The translations under genes and the position numbers were made by a program. DNA of 6,610 nucleotides, taken from contig JAUWJC010000240.1 of NCBI GenBank assembly GCA_030607895.1, positions 1 to 6,610 of the forward strand, read 5' to 3'. A model generated the notes under the pieces. That model was not told the DNA's origin. It did no database searches and saw only the letters and a list, made by a program, of their open reading frames with translations. Numbering within the stretch: position 1 is the stretch's first letter; each line of letters opens with the position of its first letter. Shown here piece by piece: positions 6,488-6,610 of the stretch. The DNA is from Pirellulales bacterium (GTDB lineage Bacteria > Planctomycetota > Planctomycetia > Pirellulales > Thermoguttaceae).

Positions 6488-6547
6488 GGGGTCTTGAAAA
6501 CTCGGTGCAAATATCGGCCGGAAGTGCGGGAAAAACCGTAGCCGCGA

Positions 6548-6609
6548 GGTGCCTGTCCCCTTTTTCCACGGTGCTCGGTATTCGCCGTCCGAAAAAGGGG
6601 ACAGGCACC
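6548..6609. repeat. Perfect 19-bp inverted repeat, REP/MITE-like
   Basis: GGTGCCTGTCCCCTTTTTC (6548-6566) is the exact reverse complement of GAAAAAGGGGACAGGCACC (6591-6609), with a 24-base spacer. Pairing stops at both edges of the arms. The arm sequence matches a repeat I recall as abundant in intergenic DNA of planctomycetes and some other environmental bacteria, often discussed with Y1-type (REP-associated) transposases. No transposase is present here. The window ends one base later, so the full element may extend beyond it. Confidence 0.75.
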
Positions 6610-6610
6610 G

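Noticed and set aside
6282..6608. Minus-strand open frame at the right end
   Set aside because: It overlaps the 3' end of the nitrilase and the repeat cluster and has no protein-like features.
6548..6609. Intrinsic terminator
   Set aside because: The stem carries a T-run inside the left arm rather than after the right arm, lies 136 bases past the stop and matches a repeat-element pattern better.

Overview
The window looks like a piece of a GC-rich bacterial chromosome or metagenomic contig. It carries secreted or surface-type sugar-active enzymes, a small zinc-ribbon protein and many short palindromic intergenic repeats. That mix, with the style of the proteins, suggests a planctomycete (Pirellulales-like). 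This is an inference: the window has no rRNA or other phylogenetic marker.

Layout, left to right. (1) Positions 3-1526 (+) hold a TIM-barrel protein resembling the GHL/'family 10-like' glycosyl hydrolases, with a C-terminal beta domain. Its frame is open at the left edge, so the N-terminus, probably including a signal peptide, lies outside. (2) Positions 1527-1969 have no convincing gene. They hold an imperfect inverted repeat (1661-1768) and a 33-base-period repeat with a hairpin (1910-1972), which lies between two convergent genes. (3) On the minus strand are a four-cysteine zinc-ribbon protein (3023-2709) and a nitroreductase-family flavoprotein (2542-1970). (4) A short divergent region (3024-3137) leads into a plus-strand pair. 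The first is a large secreted TIM-barrel glycosidase-like protein starting at 3138. The second is a membrane-anchored or secreted nitrilase-superfamily amidohydrolase (5453-6412), with only 24 bases between them. (5) The right end (6413-6610) is a cluster of hairpins and inverted repeats that runs to the edge.

The most notable feature is that the large glycosidase-like gene is broken by a one-base frameshift near 5135-5138. The C-terminal beta domain continues cleanly in another frame to 5428. Restoring one base gives a 763-residue protein ending 24 bases before the nitrilase start. This is either a sequencing or assembly error or a recent mutation.

Working model: the glycosidase-like protein and the nitrilase homologue form one transcription unit acting outside the cytoplasm, perhaps on an N-substituted or amidated glycan. 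The first gene may serve the same broad purpose. No substrate can be read from sequence alone. I see no CRISPR array, tRNA, rRNA or intact transposase. The repeat clusters resemble non-autonomous REP/MITE-like elements.
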